From Chloroflexota bacterium (GTDB taxonomy: Bacteria > Chloroflexota > Anaerolineae > Anaerolineales > UBA4823), in assembly GCA_030669775.1 (NCBI GenBank), contig DAOVCZ010000089.1, forward strand, positions 1 through 7,426: a stretch of 7,426 nucleotides of DNA, read 5' to 3'. Each line of letters begins with the position of its first letter. Position 1 is the first letter of the stretch. Shown here one piece after another: positions 4,839 through 7,426 of the stretch. The translations under genes were made by a program, and so were the position numbers. The notes under the pieces were generated by a model. The model saw nothing but the letters and a program-made list of their open reading frames with translations. It ran no database searches and was not told where the DNA came from.

Positions 4839-7426
4839 ATGACATCGATCACAAAATCTATACACCTTACACAATCTCCTAACCGCATCCAGGGTCGCTT
4901 ACTGGTATTGGCCGGTATATTCCTGGGATTGTATGCGCTGGCTTTAAGCCTGGCACCAGCCGCGCGGGCACGCAGCTGGGAGGTAGATTATCGATGGAAC
5001 CATTGGCTCGGATTTCTTACATGGGTAATACTGGTCATAATTGTTGATCGACAGTCAAGACGTTACCTGCCCGATCGAGATCCCTATTTGCTGCCTGTCG
5101 CAGCTTTGCTCAGTGGTTGGGGGATGATGACGATCTGGCGTTTGTTCCCGAATTTTGGATTACGGCAAACAATGTGGTTTGCGATCGCCATGATCCTGTT
5201 TACCTTGGGTTTGCGATTACCAAACCAACTGGAATTCCTGCGCCGCTATAAGTATGTGTTGTTGACGGGGGGATTGATCCTAACAGCTTTGACGCTTTTG
5301 TTTGGCACGAATCCAACCAGCGAGGCAGGACCACATTTATGGTTGGGATGTTGTGGGGTTTATTTTCAACCTTCAGAACCGCTTAAGCTGCTGCTGATCA
5401 TTTATCTCTCGGCATACCTGGCAGATAAGCAACCTTGGGTGAGATTGTCTTCTCCCACTCCCTTGAAGGCTGAAAACAAACCGGGAGTTGAGGATCAAAA
5501 CCAATCTGGATCAAAGTCTTCATCCTTACCTTTATTGGCACCGATTTTGTTCATGACAGGCTTGACTGTGCTCCTACTGTTGGTGCAGAGGGATCTGGGG
5601 ACAGCAACAATTTTCGTATTTCTTTTTGCAGTGATCGTGTACCTGGCGACTGAGCGAAAGATAATCGTAATCATGAGCGCTTTCTTACTGCTCGCGGCTG
5701 GGATTAGCAGTTACTTCATGTTTGATGTGGTGCGCCTGCGCATCGATGCCTGGTTGAATCCCTGGTTAGATCCCAGCGGCCGGTCTTACCAGATCGTTCA
5801 ATCCCTGATGGCGTTGGCAAATGGGGGCGTGGGAGGCAGGGGACCTGGAATGGGGAGCCCGACCCTGGTGCCGATATCCCATTCCGATTTCGTCTTCTCG
5901 GCGATTGTTGAGGAAGGGGGGCTGGCTGGCGGGATCGCATTAATTGGATTGCTGATGCTGCTGGCAGCCAGCGGTTTGCGAATTGCCTTACGTGCTCCGG
6001 ATAATTTCCGTCGGTTCCTGGCTGCGGGGCTTACGGCGTACCTGATCGGTCAAAGCCTCCTGATCATTGGTGGAAATATTCGTTTGCTACCATTAACAGG
6101 CGTAACCTTGCCCTTTGTCTCTTATGGAGGATCATCGCTACTGACCGCATATATTTCTTTGCTGATATTAGTCTTGATCAGCCAAAGTGCAAATACAAAT
6201 CCAACGCCGCCCTTCAATCCTTCACTCTATACACGTCTGGGAATTTTTCTTTTAGCCAGCCTAATTATCGCTGCACTTGTCATAGGATGGTGGTCATATG
6301 TACGCGGACCTGATTTGTTGGCGCGTACAGATAACGCTAGACGAGCGATCGCTGATCGCTATGTTAGACGAGGGGACATTCTCGACCGGGAAAATATCCC
6401 GCTGGTAAGCACGGAGGGCGCCATCGGGGATTATTCACGAGTTTATAATTTTCCTAAGCTTGGCTCCCTCGTTGGATATTCTCATGCTGTATACGGGCAA
6501 TCCGGTCTTGAAGCAAGCCTCGATCCATATTTGCGTGGGCTGAGAGGTCCTTCAGAACTCCAAATGTGGTGGAACCATTTACTTTATGGTCAGCCACCTC
6601 CTGGTGTGGATATCCGCCTCAGTCTTGATATGGAAATGCAGCAAAGGGCAGACGAGTTGTTGGGAGACCATGTTGGTGCTTTAGTGCTGCTTAATGCCGG
6701 GAACGGGGAATTACTAGCCCTTGCCTCCCGTCCCACTTATGATCCTACCCATCTAGAAGAAATTTGGCCTGAACTGGTTAACGATACCAATACACCACTT
6801 ATCAATCGAGCACTGCAGGGTCAATACCAACCGGGGACTGCATTAGGACCATTTCTCCTGGCAGCACTGACTGCTGAGGCTGGGATGTCCCAAGTGCCGG
6901 AAATCGAACTTTCTGGAAATCTTGAAGCCGGGTTAGATTGTGCAACTCCGCCAGCTGATACAAGCTGGGCAGAGGTGATTACAGCGGGTTGCACTCTACC
7001 TCAAATCACATTGAGCCAGCAATTGGGTGATGATGCCCTCCTGAAACTTTATGATGACCTGGGCTTATTCACAGTACCCAACGTGGATCAAACCAGTCAG
7101 CAGATCTCGGCGCCGCCAATAATTCGTTCTCCGGTTGAAGTGATCAGAGGTCAGTCCGAATTTTTGGTGAGTCCACTGCAGATGGCGCTCGCAGCAGCCA
7201 CACTCAGTACAGGTGGATCCCAACCTGCGACACAATTGGTTAGCGCAGTAAATTTACCTGAAACTGGCTGGACAGTTTTCCCTCCAGCAGGTGAAGCGAA
7301 GCAGGTATTTTCACAATTGAACGCCGATGGTATTGCTGTTTTGCTGGCAGATGACAATTTGCCGATCTGGCAGATTGTTGCCAGAACACCCAATGAGGCT
7401 GATCAAGTGATCACCTGGTACCTGGC
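4839..7426 (+). CDS. rodA-pbpA: Fusion of SEDS glycan polymerase (RodA/FtsW) and a PbpA-like class B PBP with degenerate catalytic motifs (3' end outside window)
   Basis: One frame stays open for 862 codons to the window edge. Residues 1 to about 450 are a polytopic SEDS protein of about ten helices that polymerises lipid II into glycan strands. It keeps F-Q-P-S-E (176-180), R-D-L-G-T-A (251-256), H-S-D350-F-V-F followed by E358-E359, and L-P-F-V-S-Y-G-G-S-S (424-433); D350 matches the essential aspartate of RodA/FtsW. A hydrophilic loop (198-229) is cytoplasmic or external. A further helix (about 467-487) carries the chain outside, where a PbpA-like pedestal begins (R-G-D-I-L-D-R at 511-517) and a transpeptidase fold follows (A-L-V-L-L-N-A-G-N-G-E from 614). 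The catalytic motifs are lost: T667-A-L-G670 for SxxK, G717-C-T719 for SxN, R849-T-P851 for KTG. Crosslinking is therefore unlikely, while polymerase activity is expected. The ATG at 4839 is the first usual start codon after an in-frame TGA (4815); no Shine-Dalgarno sequence is clear. Confidence 0.92.
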   Translation, partial: MTSITKSIHLTQSPNRIQGRLLVLAGIFLGLYALALSLAPAARARSWEVDYRWNHWLGFLTWVILVIIVDRQSRRYLPDRDPYLLPVAALLSGWGMMTIWRLFPNFGLRQTMWFAIAMILFTLGLRLPNQLEFLRRYKYVLLTGGLILTALTLLFGTNPTSEAGPHLWLGCCGVYFQPSEPLKLLLIIYLSAYLADKQPWVRLSSPTPLKAENKPGVEDQNQSGSKSSSLPLLAPILFMTGLTVLLLLVQRDLGTATIFVFLFAVIVYLATERKIIVIMSAFLLLAAGISSYFMFDVVRLRIDAWLNPWLDPSGRSYQIVQSLMALANGGVGGRGPGMGSPTLVPISHSDFVFSAIVEEGGLAGGIALIGLLMLLAASGLRIALRAPDNFRRFLAAGLTAYLIGQSLLIIGGNIRLLPLTGVTLPFVSYGGSSLLTAYISLLILVLISQSANTNPTPPFNPSLYTRLGIFLLASLIIAALVIGWWSYVRGPDLLARTDNARRAIADRYVRRGDILDRENIPLVSTEGAIGDYSRVYNFPKLGSLVGYSHAVYGQSGLEASLDPYLRGLRGPSELQMWWNHLLYGQPPPGVDIRLSLDMEMQQRADELLGDHVGALVLLNAGNGELLALASRPTYDPTHLEEIWPELVNDTNTPLINRALQGQYQPGTALGPFLLAALTAEAGMSQVPEIELSGNLEAGLDCATPPADTSWAEVITAGCTLPQITLSQQLGDDALLKLYDDLGLFTVPNVDQTSQQISAPPIIRSPVEVIRGQSEFLVSPLQMALAAATLSTGGSQPATQLVSAVNLPETGWTVFPPAGEAKQVFSQLNADGIAVLLADDNLPIWQIVARTPNEADQVITWYL

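Noticed and set aside
6831..7391. Loss of PBP motifs explained by sequencing error or frameshift
   Set aside because: The frame is continuous, flanking PBP signatures align on both sides of each motif, and three separate motifs are changed by substitutions, which isolated errors would not produce.
5716..7393. Minus-strand open frames of 74 and 80 codons within the right-hand gene
   Set aside because: They oppose the well-supported SEDS-PBP frame and have Arg/Pro-rich or nondescript sequences with no family signature.

Overview
The window looks like chromosomal DNA from a Gram-positive-type (monoderm) bacterium of moderate GC content, most likely a member of the Chloroflexota (Anaerolineae-like). 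This placement is inference. It rests on a short lipoprotein with a Pro/Thr/Ser-rich linker, an archease-RtcB pair, and an FHA/SEDS/PBP wall cluster resembling the actinobacterial fhaA-fhaB-pstP-rodA-pbpA locus. No mobile element, CRISPR array, rRNA or tRNA gene was seen.

The left part (about 1-2455) is read on the minus strand, in the order archease, rtcB, a small lipoprotein, and possibly the first codons of another gene at the left edge. Archease and RtcB form an RNA repair or tRNA-splicing ligase module: RtcB joins RNA ends with GTP and Mn2+, and archease speeds guanylylation and turnover. All metal-binding residues and the guanylylated histidine of RtcB are present. A strong Shine-Dalgarno sequence places the RtcB start seven codons inside the longest open frame.

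The short divergent spacer (2456-2597) holds back-to-back promoter candidates. An extended -10 faces archease and a perfect TATAAT faces the right-hand genes. Both sit so close to their start codons that nearly leaderless transcripts are predicted. A perfect 12-bp palindrome abuts the right-hand -35 element.

The right part (2598-7426) is read on the plus strand: an FhaA-like protein (DUF3662-type N-terminus plus FHA), a membrane-anchored FhaB-like FHA protein, a 5'-methylthioadenosine phosphorylase, and a very long gene that runs off the right edge. That gene, 4839 to the window end, is one uninterrupted reading frame of 862 codons. It fuses a SEDS (RodA/FtsW) glycan polymerase to a class B penicillin-binding protein of the PbpA type.

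The most interesting point is that the SEDS half keeps its signature residues while all three transpeptidase motifs of the PBP half are replaced: SxxK by TALG, SxN by GCT, KTG by RTP. The gene therefore appears to encode a glycan polymerase covalently tied to a catalytically dead PBP, which may act as a built-in activator or scaffold. The order FhaA, FhaB, RodA-PbpA matches the actinobacterial locus, except that rodA and pbpA are fused and a purine-salvage gene stands where the phosphatase pstP would be.
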